Positions 19,109 to 30,658 of a DNA stretch of 64,000 nucleotides are shown here, in pieces. This stretch comes from Nocardia flavorosea NBRC 108225. GTDB taxonomy: Bacteria > Actinomycetota > Actinomycetes > Mycobacteriales > Mycobacteriaceae. Where the stretch lies: contig NZ_BDCG01000002.1 of assembly GCF_001613385.1 (NCBI RefSeq), forward strand, positions 620,001 to 684,000, written 5' to 3'. The stretch's first letter is position 1. Each line of letters starts with the position of its first letter. The position numbers and the translations under genes are program-made. The notes beneath the pieces are model-generated. The model was given only the letters and a program-made list of their open reading frames with translations, searched no databases and was not told the origin of the DNA.

Positions 19109-19416
19109 ACCCTGTTCCCTCTTGTCGTTCCAGTACAAGCGCACCAACTACGTGCGCGGGTACCTTGGCATCCGCCCAGCTCAGCGAATACTTTGGTTAA
19201 CGGGCATTCAGCCCGCCCCTCCGATGCTAGCCGGGACGCCCGAATCGAGCGCCCGGGGCCACCGCTACCAACGGGTAACCCCATCCGGCCGAGACGGCCC
19301 ACTGAGCGGTCCGCTACTGTTCTCGGCCACTTCGGCCGATCCCACAACTCACGCCCCCGGAGACGGTGCGCAGCCACAGCGTCGGCACCGACTGCCGCAG
19401 TGCGGACAACACTGGG

Positions 19417-19422
19417 TAATCT
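19417..19422 (+). promoter_or_regulatory. -10 hexamer, TVP38 gene
   Basis: TAATCT, 6 nt before GTG 19429, no ribosome binding site; leaderless-type start. Confidence 0.5.
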
Positions 19423-19428
19423 CGCCCG

Positions 19429-20154
19429 GTGTCCCGCTTCCTCCGCGACCGCCGGCTGGTCCTCGTGCTCTGCCTCGCCGCGGTCGTCTGCGCGGCGGCG
19501 CTGCTCACCCCGTTACCCGACCCCCGCCAGATCCAGGAATGGGCCGAGAACGCCGGCCCCTGGTTCCCGGTGCTGTTCTTCGCGGCACATACGATGATCA
19601 TCATCGCGCCGGTTCCCCGCACCGTGTTCACGGTGGCATCGGGACTGCTTTTCGGGCCGTTCCTCGGTCTCGGCGTAGCGGTCACCGCCTCACTGCTGAG
19701 TGCCGCGGCGGCCTTCCTCCTGGTTCGCGCATTCGGCCGGGACCGGGTTGCCCCCTATCTCGAACACCCCACGGTGCGGGTGATCGACGACCGCCTGCGC
19801 CGCCGCGGCTGGCTGGCTGTCGGTGCGCTGCGCCTGATCGCCTTCGCGCCGTTCTCGGTGGTGAACTATTCGTGCGCGCTGTCCTCCCTCCGAGTCTGGC
19901 CGTATGTGGGTGCCACACTCGTGGGCATCCTGCCCGGCACGGCCGCCACCGTGGTACTCGCCGACGCGCTGACCGGCGGCACGCATCCGGTCATGGTCGG
20001 GGTGTCGATCGCCTGTATCGCCGCCGGCTGCCTCGGTCTGATGATCGACCAGCGCTGGCGACCGGTCGTCAGCGGCCCGGCCACAATCCCGGGATCACCT
20101 CACGCCACGTCACCGGCCGCAACGCCGCACGATGATATCGTTGCCAACAGATAA
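19429..20154 (+). CDS. TVP38/TMEM64 family membrane protein
   Basis: A 241-residue inner-membrane protein of the DedA-related SNARE-associated (VTT) domain family. A first helix (residues 10-27) is followed by the VTT-type core: PRTVFTVASGLLFGPFLG, a mid-membrane stretch with FGRDRV, and LRLIAFAPFSVVNYSCAL with re-entrant-loop character. About six membrane segments are visible. VTT proteins are linked to lipid scrambling or export; the substrate here is unknown. It is divergent from the mutA operon and M. tuberculosis has the equivalent gene at the same place. Confidence 0.88.
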   Translation: MSRFLRDRRLVLVLCLAAVVCAAALLTPLPDPRQIQEWAENAGPWFPVLFFAAHTMIIIAPVPRTVFTVASGLLFGPFLGLGVAVTASLLSAAAAFLLVRAFGRDRVAPYLEHPTVRVIDDRLRRRGWLAVGALRLIAFAPFSVVNYSCALSSLRVWPYVGATLVGILPGTAATVVLADALTGGTHPVMVGVSIACIAAGCLGLMIDQRWRPVVSGPATIPGSPHATSPAATPHDDIVANR

Positions 20155-20567
20155 CCAGCCTCTTACCGGTTACCATTCACTCGCAGTCGGTTCACCGCGC
20201 AGTTCCTGCTCGCGACAGCCGGATAGCTCGCGGCCGGGCTGTCCCTTGCCCCCGGGCCGCACTACATTCTCGGCGACCGGCTGAGCCGGCCTCGGCCGCA
20301 CGCAGTGTGCTCTTCAGCAGCGACCCACACCCTGCCGATACCTCCGCCACCCGCTCCCAGGAACGACGGATCATCGCCTCGTTCCGCACCGAGCGCGAAG
20401 TGGCCCGCTATATCGACGACCCGGCCGCGCACGGGGGCCACTACATCCCGGGCCGTTCCCCACAGCGGTAGCGACGCCTAGGACGCGGTGACCGCCGGAA
20501 CGCCCGCGCGCACCGGACGGTCCTGGACTGCGACTGCTGCCACTCGAGCGACCGCGCAGCGGACAGG
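20155..20567. other. intergenic with a possible gene remnant
   Basis: About 410 bp without a clear gene. On the plus strand the last 29 codons before the TAG at 20470-20472 read like real protein (EREVARYIDDPAAHGGHYIP), with weaker sequence upstream and no start. This could be the 3' tail of a decayed gene, but chance cannot be excluded. Confidence 0.3.
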
Positions 20568-21836
20568 TTACTGCTGGTGCGGCGGCCGCGGCTGCTGGTG
20601 GTACTGCTGCGGAGGCATCCCCGGCTGCTGTGGTTGCACGCCGTACGCGGGGCCCGGCTGCGGCGGCATGACCGCCTGCGGCGGCTGCTGCCGCGGCGCG
20701 GGCTGCGGATCCGATTTCGCGGTGTTCACGGGCGCTGCCGTATCCACCGGTGTCCGCGCCACGGACTCGGCGGCGCGGACCGCACGTTCGACGGCCGGAT
20801 CGGTACTGGTGTCGAACCAGTCCGCGACCTCGTCGGCGTCGTCGTCCAATTTTCCCGCGGTCTCGTCCTCGGCCGGGGGCTCGTACCGGAAGACACCGTC
20901 CTCGCCCTTGGTGGCGAAGTTCTTGGCGAACCCCTCCAGGGCCTTCCCGAAATCGCTCGGCACCAGCCACACCTTGTTCGCATCGCCCCGGGCGACCATG
21001 GGCAGCGTCTGCATGTACTGATAGGCCAGCAACTCGGGTGTCGGTTTGCCGGATTTGATCGCGGCGAAGACCTTCTCGATCGCCTTGGCCTGCCCCTGCG
21101 CCTGCAGATAGGAGGCAGCCCGCTCACCCTGGGCCCGCAGGATACGGCTCTGCCGCTCACCCTCGGCGGACAAGATCGCCGACTGCTTGGCACCTTCGGC
21201 GGACAGGATCTGCGACTGCTTGGCACCCTCGGCAGTTTTGATCTGCGATTCCCGGTTGCCCTCGGCGGTCAGGATCATGGCCCGCTTCTCCCGGTCCGCC
21301 TTCATCTGCTTCTCCATCGACTCCTGGATCGACGGCGGCGGATCGATGGCTTTGAGCTCCACCCGGGCCACCCGCAGACCCCAGCGCCCGGTCGCTTCGT
21401 CGAGCACCCCGCGCAGCTGGCTGTTGATCTGGTCGCGGGAGGTCAGCGTCTCCTCCAGGGTCATCCCGCCGACCACATTGCGCAGTGTGGTGACGGTGAG
21501 CTGTTCGACCGCGGCAATGTAGTTGGAGATCTCGTAGACCGCCGCCTGCGGCTGCATGACCTGGAAATACACCACCGAGTCGATCTGCAGGGTGAGGTTG
21601 TCCTGGGTGATCACGGGTTGCGGCGGGAAGGACACCACGCGTTCGCGCAGGTCGACCTTGGCACGGATCCGGTCGACGAACGGCACCAGGAACGTCAGCT
21701 GTCCCGACGCCGTCCGCGAATACCGGCCGAGTCGTTCGATCACCGCGGCCTCGGCCTGCGGCACCAGCGCGATCGACTTGAAAACCACCACCGCCGCCAG
21801 CACCACCAGTGCGGCAACGAGTATCAATGCAGCCAT
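20568..21836 (-). CDS. SPFH/Band 7 domain membrane-anchored protein (stomatin-like)
   Basis: A 422-residue stomatin/flotillin-type protein. One N-terminal membrane anchor (residues 2-24) leads into the SPFH domain (PQAEAAVIERLGRYSRT to about residue 200), then a coiled coil built of four near-identical 11-residue repeats of the type SAEGAKQSAIL, and a disordered Pro/Gln-rich tail. Such proteins scaffold membrane microdomains and often control FtsH-type proteases. It abuts the NfeD gene with no gap, the classical partner arrangement. Confidence 0.93.
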   Translation of the reverse strand: MAALILVAALVVLAAVVVFKSIALVPQAEAAVIERLGRYSRTASGQLTFLVPFVDRIRAKVDLRERVVSFPPQPVITQDNLTLQIDSVVYFQVMQPQAAVYEISNYIAAVEQLTVTTLRNVVGGMTLEETLTSRDQINSQLRGVLDEATGRWGLRVARVELKAIDPPPSIQESMEKQMKADREKRAMILTAEGNRESQIKTAEGAKQSQILSAEGAKQSAILSAEGERQSRILRAQGERAASYLQAQGQAKAIEKVFAAIKSGKPTPELLAYQYMQTLPMVARGDANKVWLVPSDFGKALEGFAKNFATKGEDGVFRYEPPAEDETAGKLDDDADEVADWFDTSTDPAVERAVRAAESVARTPVDTAAPVNTAKSDPQPAPRQQPPQAVMPPQPGPAYGVQPQQPGMPPQQYHQQPRPPHQQ

Positions 21837-22268
21837 TTACGGGCCCTTCCAGACGACCGCGGTCGCCCCGTCGATCTTCATTACGTATACGGTCGCGCCC
21901 TCCGGGTATTCCTCCCCCGGATCCAGGGACCGGGCGCTCCACACCTCGCCGCTCAGTTTCACCCGGCCGTCGTGTTCACCGACCGGTTCCAGCACCAGCG
22001 CGGTCTTACCGGTCAGGGCGTCCACATTGGTCGGTGTCGGGGGTGGGGTTCCGAAGCGCCGCAACAGCGCCGGCCGGACACCGAGCAGCAGCACCACCGC
22101 CGAGACCGCGAAGACCACCGCGTCCACGACGACGGGGGCATCGGTCAGGAAGCTCACCCCCGCGGTCAGCAACGCGGCGGAACCGAGCATCAGTAACGTC
22201 AGTTCACCGATGAACATCTCGGCGGCCGCCAGCAACACACCGGCGACCAGCCAGACAATAGCAGCCAC
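21837..22268 (-). CDS. NfeD family membrane protein
   Basis: A 143-residue short NfeD protein: three to four N-terminal membrane helices (IVWLVAGVLLAAAEMFIGEL onward, to about residue 75) and a C-terminal OB-fold domain (GKTALVLEPVGEHDGRVKLSGEVWSARS). It is the usual partner of the adjacent SPFH protein in membrane-quality or microdomain control. GTG 22268 is chosen because TAGGCT lies 7 nt before it and the upstream frame has no ribosome binding site. Confidence 0.9.
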   Translation of the reverse strand: MAAIVWLVAGVLLAAAEMFIGELTLLMLGSAALLTAGVSFLTDAPVVVDAVVFAVSAVVLLLGVRPALLRRFGTPPPTPTNVDALTGKTALVLEPVGEHDGRVKLSGEVWSARSLDPGEEYPEGATVYVMKIDGATAVVWKGP

Positions 22269-22275
22269 GCCGTCC

Positions 22276-22281
22276 AGCCTA
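22276..22281 (-). promoter_or_regulatory. -10 hexamer, NfeD-SPFH operon
   Basis: TAGGCT on the minus strand, 7 nt before GTG 22268; leaderless-type start of the two-gene operon. Confidence 0.5.
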
Positions 22282-22356
22282 GTGGGATATTGCCCCGCAG
22301 GGGGCCCGGACGGCGACACCCTGTCCCGGCAGCCGCCGCAGAAACCGCCGATACGC

Positions 22357-22362
22357 TACTTT
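22357..22362 (+). promoter_or_regulatory. -10 hexamer, DUF3097 gene
   Basis: TACTTT, 7 nt before GTG 22370, without a ribosome binding site. Confidence 0.4.
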
Positions 22363-22369
22363 CGGGCCG

Positions 22370-23197
22370 GTGAGCGATCGATACGGCGATATCTTTTCCG
22401 GCCATCCACGCACCGCGAAACGCACCGTTGCCCGGGTCGTGGCCGAACACGACCTCGTGGTGGAGGACGCGGCCAGTGGTTTCTGCGGCGCGGTGGTGGG
22501 GTTCGACCGCACCTACGACGGCGATTTCGTGAAACTGGCGGACGCCCGCGGCGCGGTACGCCTTTTCGCGATGCGCGAAGCGGCTTTCCTCATCGACGGC
22601 ACACCCGTGACATTGCTGCGGCCGGCGAAATCGGCACCCGCGAAACCCGCCCGTTCGGCCTCCGGCTCGACCCGGGTCGACGGTTTGCGGGCGAAAGTCG
22701 CTGCCCCGAGCCGTATCTGGGTGGAAGGTGTGCACGATGCCGCCTTGGTGGAGCGCGTCTGGGGGCACGACCTCCGGGTCGAGGGGGTGGTGGTGGAGCA
22801 TTTGGAAGGACTGGACAATCTCGCTGCCCGCCTGGCCGAATTCGGTCCCGGCCCCGGAAAACGTGTCGGTGTGCTCGTGGACCATCTGGTGACGGGGTCG
22901 AAGGAAACGCATCTCACCACCGGGCTCGGTGAATTCGTACTCGTCACCGGGCATCCTTTCGTGGACATCTGGCAAGCGGTGAAACCGGCGGCCGTCGGAA
23001 TACCGGAATGGCCGCGCGTCCCACGCGGTGAAGACTGGAAAACCGGTGTCTGTAGCCGACTGGGCTGGGGCACACCGCAGGACGGCTGGCGGCGGGTGTA
23101 TTCGGCGGTGGATTCATTCCGGGATCTGGAGGCGCCGCTACTCGGCGCGGTGGAACGGCTGATCGATTTCGTGACCGAACCAGGGCAACAATTCTAA
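22370..23197 (+). CDS. DUF3097 domain protein
   Basis: A 275-residue actinobacterial protein of unknown function matching my memory of DUF3097. The N-terminal 90 residues look like a small beta domain, then a linker rich in Ala, Lys and Ser, then a conserved C-terminal domain. The latter contains IWVEGVHDAALVE (about 123-135) and VGVLVDHLVTGSKE (about 165-178), reminiscent of the Glu and Asp motifs of Toprim folds. The end is rich in Trp (PEWPRVPRGEDWKTGV). It is divergent from the NfeD operon. Confidence 0.75.
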   Translation: MSDRYGDIFSGHPRTAKRTVARVVAEHDLVVEDAASGFCGAVVGFDRTYDGDFVKLADARGAVRLFAMREAAFLIDGTPVTLLRPAKSAPAKPARSASGSTRVDGLRAKVAAPSRIWVEGVHDAALVERVWGHDLRVEGVVVEHLEGLDNLAARLAEFGPGPGKRVGVLVDHLVTGSKETHLTTGLGEFVLVTGHPFVDIWQAVKPAAVGIPEWPRVPRGEDWKTGVCSRLGWGTPQDGWRRVYSAVDSFRDLEAPLLGAVERLIDFVTEPGQQF

Positions 23198-23247
23198 CGC
23201 GTGCCGACAGCCTGCGCAGACGCTGCCCGCCGACTGCCGCCACCCTT

Positions 23248-23253
23248 TATGCT
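23248..23253 (+). promoter_or_regulatory. -10 hexamer before the conserved hypothetical at 23262
   Basis: TATGCT lies 2 nt before an ATG at 23256 and 8 nt before the in-frame ATG at 23262. The second is the better leaderless start. Confidence 0.45.
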
Positions 23254-23261
23254 CGATGATT

Positions 23262-24077
23262 ATGTGCTCTCCCAGTGCCACCCTCACGCTGTGGGCCGGT
23301 TCGTGGCTCGCGGGTCGCAGCGCGCCCGACGACGTTCTCGAGGCATTGCACGCCTGGGCCCCGCGGCACACGCTGTCCGCCGGTGATCCGGTGACCGGTG
23401 GGCGCACCGACCTGCCCTGGACCGCACTCGGGGAGACTGCCACGACAGCGGTTATGCCGTTGCTCAAGATGATTCGGCAGGCTCTGTCGGCCCCCGGCGC
23501 GGAGCTGCGGCTGGTGCTGCCGGTACCCGGCGATGTCCGCGGGCTGCCGGTGGGGACTGCGTTCGCCACCGATGCGATCGAGGCGGGTGAGGGAATTCTC
23601 ATCGGAGTTCCGGGCACGGAGGGCACCGGCCTCATCCCGTATCACGAGGACGATTCGACGCTGCAGTGGACGGTCTACGCCGTTCCGATGCCACCGGCCG
23701 CGGGCCCCGAGATGTCGCTGGGTGAGGCCGAGTACGCCATGCGCGAAGCCGTGCGGGATGCCGCCGACGCGCTCATGCAGCTGCATACCACCGGTCTCGG
23801 CGGCGGCGATGCGGATCCGCGCGAACTCATCGAGGCCGAACTGGCCGACTACTCCCGTCACACCTACCCCGATTACGTACCGCTGCGGGCAAAACGCATC
23901 CTCGACACTGCCGACCATGTGGCGGCGATCCTCACCGTCGCCCAGCGCGAGCCCGCCTCCGCACCGACCTCGGCCACCGCTGCCACCACCCACGAATCCC
24001 TGCTCCGTCCCCTGTGGGATGCCCTTCGCGCCGCCCGCCTCGTCGCCGTGCACACGGCGGCTCCCCAGTCACGCTGA
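23262..24077 (+). CDS. conserved-type hypothetical protein
   Basis: A 271-residue soluble protein of unknown function. It begins MCSPSATLTLWAGSWLAGR and contains a conserved-looking central block (LVLPVPGDVRGLPVGTAF, then a long helix SLGEAEYAMREAVRDAADAL) and a final helix pair. Its place next to ferrochelatase corresponds to Rv1486c in M. tuberculosis, which is also uncharacterised. It converges on hemH across 507 bp. Confidence 0.75.
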   Translation: MCSPSATLTLWAGSWLAGRSAPDDVLEALHAWAPRHTLSAGDPVTGGRTDLPWTALGETATTAVMPLLKMIRQALSAPGAELRLVLPVPGDVRGLPVGTAFATDAIEAGEGILIGVPGTEGTGLIPYHEDDSTLQWTVYAVPMPPAAGPEMSLGEAEYAMREAVRDAADALMQLHTTGLGGGDADPRELIEAELADYSRHTYPDYVPLRAKRILDTADHVAAILTVAQREPASAPTSATAATTHESLLRPLWDALRAARLVAVHTAAPQSR

Positions 24078-24584
24078 GCCGGGCTCGTTACGGTCGGGCC
24101 TGCGGATCGTCGCCGGCCGCTCCGGTGTCCCAGGCCGACTCGTCCACGGAGGGTGCTCCGATCATCGCCGGTCCCTTGCGGGGCGCACCTCCCGACCAGC
24201 GACCGGCACGACGACCGTCTCCCCGCCGGACGTGACGGAACAGACCAACGGCCTCGCCGCCGGGTGCGGCGCACCGACCACCACCGGTCCGTCCTGATCG
24301 CGGCAGGTTCGCAGACAGGTCACCTCCACTCGCACCACCGCCGGCGGCCGCGGCGCCGCCGGACCCCGGATATCACAGACCGGGATCCCCGCCCCTCCGG
24401 CCGAGAGACCGAGCGATCACCACGTGCCGGTCATCGTGAACTGCGGGGTGTGGCCGCAGCGATCCGCCGGCCGGCCCGTCACAGGTCTGCGGTTGCCGCC
24501 GGAAGGCGCCGGCCCGGGCTTCGAGAGCGACGATGCGGTGGTACACCGGCGACGCGCTGCACCACCGCTGTGGTGTGTCCGGGA
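24078..24584. other. intergenic, no gene seen
   Basis: About 507 bp between two convergent genes. Frames are open on both strands because of GC content only; no ribosome binding site, family motif or strong hairpin with a tail was recognised. Confidence 0.5.
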
Positions 24585-25652
24585 TCAGTCCTGCCGGCGA
24601 CCGCTGGGTCGCCGCACCGGTTCGCAACAGCCGACGGCACACAGCGCGCCGTCGACCGTGCACCCGTAGCCGGGGACCTCACCGAGACGCCGCGGCGGCG
24701 TTGCGCGCAGGTGCTCGGCCACCAACTCGACGATCAGCTCGGCGAATCGATCGTCGGTACCCGGAGTCGCCGCGCGGGCGAAGGCGATCCCGAGTTCGGC
24801 GGCCTTCGTGGCGGCTTCGTTGTCGAGATCCCAGATCACTTCGAGGTGATCGGAGACGAAACCCACCGGGCAGACGATCACGGCGTCGAACCCCTTGTCC
24901 GGCAAGGCTTCCAGATGGTCGACGATATCGGGTTCGAGCCATGGAACCTGCGGTGGTCCCGAACGCGACTGCCACACAACGTCGTAATCGCCGAAACCCG
25001 TTGCGGTGGCACATAACCGAGCAGCCTCGGCCACCTGCCGACTGTAGAGATTACCGCCGCCGGCGGGCGGCCCCGCCGCATTGTCGGCGGCGATCGGCAC
25101 CGAATGCGCGGTGAACACCAGCCTGGCGTTCTCGGCCCGTCCGGCCGGAAGTGTCTCCCGCGCAGCGTGTATCGCGTCCGCGAAGGCCGCGATCAACAGT
25201 GGGTGATCGAAATAGTGGCGGAGCTTCATCAGCTCCGGCGCCTCCGGACCCACCGCTGCCCGGGCCCTGGTGATGTCCTCGTCGTACTGCCGGCACCCCG
25301 AGTACCCACCCCAGGCCGAGGTCGGGAACACCAGGGCCGAACGCACCCCGTCGGCGGCCATCTGCGCCAGCGTGTCCTCGACCATCGGGTGCCAGTTCCG
25401 GTTGCCGAAGTACACAGGCAGATCGAATCCGGTGCGCGCCCGCCTCGCCTCCACCGCGGTGATGATCGCGCGGTTGCAGGCATTGATCGGCGATACCCCG
25501 CCGAAATGCAGATAATGCTCGGCGACCTCGGTCAGGCGGTCGGGTGGGACGCCGCGACCGCGGGTGACGTTCTCCAGAAACGGCAGCACATCCTCGGGCC
25601 CCTCGGGTCCACCGAAGGACAGCAGCAGCAGTGCGTCGGCCGCGCGGGCCAC
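24585..25652 (-). CDS. hemH: ferrochelatase (coproporphyrin ferrochelatase type)
   Basis: Inserts ferrous iron into coproporphyrin III (actinobacterial route) to give coproheme. It has 355 residues: [22 protein letters not shown] at the start, the metal histidine in FTAHSVP, the conserved [14 protein letters not shown] with the acidic ligand, and a Cys cluster near the C-terminus ([13 protein letters not shown]) of the kind that binds a [2Fe-2S] cluster in actinobacterial enzymes. It lies 25 bp downstream of inhA in the conserved fabG1-inhA-hemH order. The GTG start follows AAGGAGG. Confidence 0.95.
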   Translation of the reverse strand: MARAADALLLLSFGGPEGPEDVLPFLENVTRGRGVPPDRLTEVAEHYLHFGGVSPINACNRAIITAVEARRARTGFDLPVYFGNRNWHPMVEDTLAQMAADGVRSALVFPTSAWGGYSGCRQYDEDITRARAAVGPEAPELMKLRHYFDHPLLIAAFADAIHAARETLPAGRAENARLVFTAHSVPIAADNAAGPPAGGGNLYSRQVAEAARLCATATGFGDYDVVWQSRSGPPQVPWLEPDIVDHLEALPDKGFDAVIVCPVGFVSDHLEVIWDLDNEAATKAAELGIAFARAATPGTDDRFAELIVELVAEHLRATPPRRLGEVPGYGCTVDGALCAVGCCEPVRRPSGRRQD

Positions 25653-25677
25653 GGCGCCTCCTTACCAGGTCCGGTGA

Positions 25678-26511
25678 TCAGTCCAGCGGCATGTTCTCGG
25701 GGAACCAGGTGTTGTGGCTGGCCCCGCCGTCGACGTAGACAATCGATCCGGTGGTCGCGGGCAGCCAATCCGACAGCAGCGCCACGATCGATTTGCCGAC
25801 CACTTCGGCACCGCCGTCCCAGCCGATCGGGGACGCGCCGTCCCAGTAGGTATCCAGCTGTTTGAGCTGTTTCGCGTCATCGGTCGCGGTCCCTGCGATC
25901 GCTTTGGCGGCAAGGGTTTTCACCGGGCCGGCGGCGATCAGATTGGACCGGATCTGCTTCGCGTAGCCGACCTCACGCGCCACGTACCGGTTCACCGATT
26001 CCAGCGCGGCCTTGGCCACACCCATCCAGTTGTAGTACGGCATGGCGGTACGAGGATCGAAATCCATGCCGACGATCGATCCGCGCTCGTTCATCACCGG
26101 CAGTACCGCCCGCGCCAGTGCCGCATAGCTCCACGCCGAGATCTCGAAGGATTTCGCCGCATCCGCGCTCGGCCCCTCCAGGAACGGCACGGCATCCGGG
26201 CCCATCAGCGTCTTCGGGGCGAAGGCGATCGAATGCAGGACACCGTCGATCCCCTCGGGCGCGAGACGGCGAAGCTCCTCGGGCAGTTTGTCCAGATCTT
26301 CCTGGTTGGTGACGTCGAGCCCGATGGCCGGCGGCACCTCCTCGGGCAGCCGCTTGGCGATCCGGTCGATCAACCGCAGGCGTTCGGTGAGGCCGGTGAT
26401 GATCACCCGGGCCCCTTCCTTCTGCGCGATCGCCGCCGCGTGGAATGCGATCGAGGCATCGGTGATGATGCCGGTGACGAGGATCGTCTTGCCTTCGAGC
26501 AATCCGCCCAT
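25678..26511 (-). CDS. inhA: enoyl-[acyl-carrier-protein] reductase (NADH)
   Basis: FAS-II enoyl-ACP reductase that elongates meromycolate precursors and is the isoniazid/ethionamide target family. The 277-residue protein shows GIITDASIAF (cofactor loop), VLHSIAFAP, the catalytic YYNWMGVAKAALE (Y-x6-K type) and the substrate loop KTLAAKAIAG. The frame extends 47 codons upstream, but ATG 26511 with GAGAA matches the family N-terminus. It lies 118 bp after fabG1. Confidence 0.96.
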   Translation of the reverse strand: MGGLLEGKTILVTGIITDASIAFHAAAIAQKEGARVIITGLTERLRLIDRIAKRLPEEVPPAIGLDVTNQEDLDKLPEELRRLAPEGIDGVLHSIAFAPKTLMGPDAVPFLEGPSADAAKSFEISAWSYAALARAVLPVMNERGSIVGMDFDPRTAMPYYNWMGVAKAALESVNRYVAREVGYAKQIRSNLIAAGPVKTLAAKAIAGTATDDAKQLKQLDTYWDGASPIGWDGGAEVVGKSIVALLSDWLPATTGSIVYVDGGASHNTWFPENMPLD

Positions 26512-26629
26512 GAGTTCTCGGTTCTCCCTGATGTGTGGTGTTGTGGATCGCGTTCGACCGGCCACGCCGACGGTGTTCACCGAACTGTCGGCGCGGCTGT
26601 CGAGATGTGCTCGGTGACCTACGGGCGGG

Positions 26630-28523
<1,894 letters not shown>

Positions 28524-28527
<4 letters not shown>

Positions 28528-29507
28528 TGGCGTGGCACCCGCGAAGTCGAGGCGCCGAGGCTGTGGCGCCGAGTGGAGACGAACCGGACCACATCGGCGA
28601 TCCAGTCCCGGTCGGTCTGCAAGGTCATCACGGGGGCGCCGCAGCTGCGCAGGGTCTGCTCGACCTCCGCCCGATGCCGCTGCGCGGCCGCCGCATAGTC
28701 GGCACGCAGCTGGGGCGTCACGCTGAACTCGCGGGTCCGCCCGGTCTCCGGATCGTGCAGGACGACGTCACCCATATCGGGCAAAGCCATATCGCGCGGA
28801 TCGAGCACCTCCACGGCCAGCAGCTCATGCCGCGCGGAGATGGCGCGCAACGACCGCTGCCAGGTGATATCCCCGAGGAAATCGCTGATCACCACGGCGA
28901 GTCCGCGTTTGCGCTGCGGACGGCGCAGCGATTCGATGGCGCCGTGCAGATCACCGCGTACCCCGTCGCGCGGATGCGGTGTGGTGGCGATACTGCGGAG
29001 CAGCGATTGCGCATGCACCCGGCCGCTGCGCGCCGGAATCCGCCGCAGCTGCTCACCGGTTGCCACCACGGCGCCGACACGGTTGCCGCCACCCATCGTC
29101 AAATGGGTGATCGCGGCCGCGGCGGCGACCACGAGATCGCGTTTCTGGCAGGCGCCGGTGCCGAAGTCCAGGCTGGCGGACAGATCCACCACCATCCAGG
29201 TTTCCAGTTCACGGTCGGCGATCATCTGCCGGACATGTGGGTGGGTGGTGCGGGCGGTGACCGACCAGTCCATCTGCCGGACATCGTCACCCGGCTGATA
29301 GGCGCGTGCCTCACCCGGTTCCGAACCGGGACCCGGGATCAGGCCGAGATGATCGCCGTGCAGTACGCCGTCCAATCGGCGGCGCACCGTGAGCTCCAGG
29401 GTTTTCAGGGCGGCCGCCAGATGTGGATCGGTCAGCTCGCCCGACCGGAACGAGGGGGGCGCGTGTTCTGCCATGGGCATGCGGGCACGGGGGTCCGGCC
29501 GGGTCAC
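28524..29507 (-). CDS. DUF58 domain protein
   Basis: A 327-residue cytoplasmic protein with the DUF58 core: RAYQPGDDVRQMDWSVTART near residue 70 (the family signature), then a VWA-like fold (TWMVVDLSASLDFGT). It bridges moxR and the VWA gene: GTG 29507 overlaps the moxR stop (GTGA) and its own stop overlaps the VWA start, so the three are translated as a coupled unit. The job is inferred from the complex; M. tuberculosis Rv1480 is equivalent. Confidence 0.9.
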
Positions 29508-30658
29508 TGGGGCTGGTTCGCGCCGGCGGTCTGCGGCATCTGGGGCGCCTGCTGCGGCGGAACGGGCGGCCGGCCGTTGCCGTTCTCGGCGGCGGACGGC
29601 GCACCGGGCGCCACCGCCTGCGGTGCCACCTGCGGCAGGCCGACGGTCTGCAGCACCCGCTGGATCACATCCTCGGGGCTGATCTCGTCGGCGAGCGCAT
29701 CGTAGGAGAGCACCAGGCGATGCCGGAGCACATCCGGGATGACCTCGAGGACATCCTGGGGAACCACGTAGTCGCGACCGCGGATCAGCGCGACCGCGCG
29801 GGCCGCGGCGATGATGCCGAGGCTGGCACGGGGGGAGGCGCCGTAGGAGATCCAGTTCGCCACATCGTGCATACCGAATTCGGCCGGGACACGGGTGGCC
29901 GAGATCACCCGGACCACATAATCCACCAGCGCATGGTGCACAAAGGTGTTCGCGGCGAGTTTCTGCAAACGCAGCAACTCCGCCGGCTCCAGGATCTGCC
30001 CCGGCTCCGGCGGCGCGACACCCATCCGGTAGATGATCTCACGTTCCTCCTCGACGGAAGGGTAGTCGACAACGATCTTGAACAAGAAGCGGTCACGCTG
30101 CGCTTCCGGCAGCGGGTACACGCCTTCGCTTTCGATCGGGTTCTGGGTGGCCATCACCAGGAAGGGATCGGGCATCGGGTAGGTCTTACCGCCGATCGAC
30201 ACATGCCGTTCGGCCATCACCTCGAGCAGCGCCGACTGCACCTTCGCGGGGGCGCGGTTGATCTCGTCGGCCAGTACGAAGTTGGCGACGACGGGGCCCA
30301 GTTCGGTATCGAACTCTTCCCGGCCCTGGCGGTAGATACGGGTACCGACGAGGTCGGTGGGCACCAGGTCGGGGGTGAACTGGACGCGCGAGAACGACCC
30401 GCCGACCACCTTGGCGAAGGTTTCCACCGCCAGCGTCTTGGCGATACCGGGCACGCCTTCCAGCAGCACATGACCGCGGGCGAGCACCCCGACCAGCAGC
30501 CGCTCGACCAGCCGATCCTGACCGACGATTACCCGCTTGACCTCGTAGATCGCTTTTTCCAGGGTCTGGACGTCGCGTTCGAGGGTGCTCGAAGCAGGCG
30601 CCGGCGGTTCTTTCGCCAAATCCGCCCCTTTGACACCGTCCGTCGAAGTCACCAACAT
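29504..30658 (-). CDS. moxR1: MoxR family AAA+ ATPase
   Basis: A 384-residue AAA+ ATPase. Walker A GVPGIAKT, Walker B LADEINR, sensor 1 MATQNPIE and the arginine-finger region EAQRDRF are intact; a Pro/Gln-rich tail of about 45 residues follows the AAA lid (after VLQTVGLPQ). MoxR proteins help fold or activate partner enzymes with the VWA and DUF58 proteins. The frame is open 102 codons further up, but ATG 30658 gives a length close to the M. tuberculosis protein. It is first gene of the leftward operon. Confidence 0.93.
   Translation of the reverse strand: MLVTSTDGVKGADLAKEPPAPASSTLERDVQTLEKAIYEVKRVIVGQDRLVERLLVGVLARGHVLLEGVPGIAKTLAVETFAKVVGGSFSRVQFTPDLVPTDLVGTRIYRQGREEFDTELGPVVANFVLADEINRAPAKVQSALLEVMAERHVSIGGKTYPMPDPFLVMATQNPIESEGVYPLPEAQRDRFLFKIVVDYPSVEEEREIIYRMGVAPPEPGQILEPAELLRLQKLAANTFVHHALVDYVVRVISATRVPAEFGMHDVANWISYGASPRASLGIIAAARAVALIRGRDYVVPQDVLEVIPDVLRHRLVLSYDALADEISPEDVIQRVLQTVGLPQVAPQAVAPGAPSAAENGNGRPPVPPQQAPQMPQTAGANQPQ

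Noticed and set aside
20192..20389. 65-codon leftward frame
   Set aside because: Arg/Ser/Ala-rich low-information sequence, no ribosome binding site, no family features.
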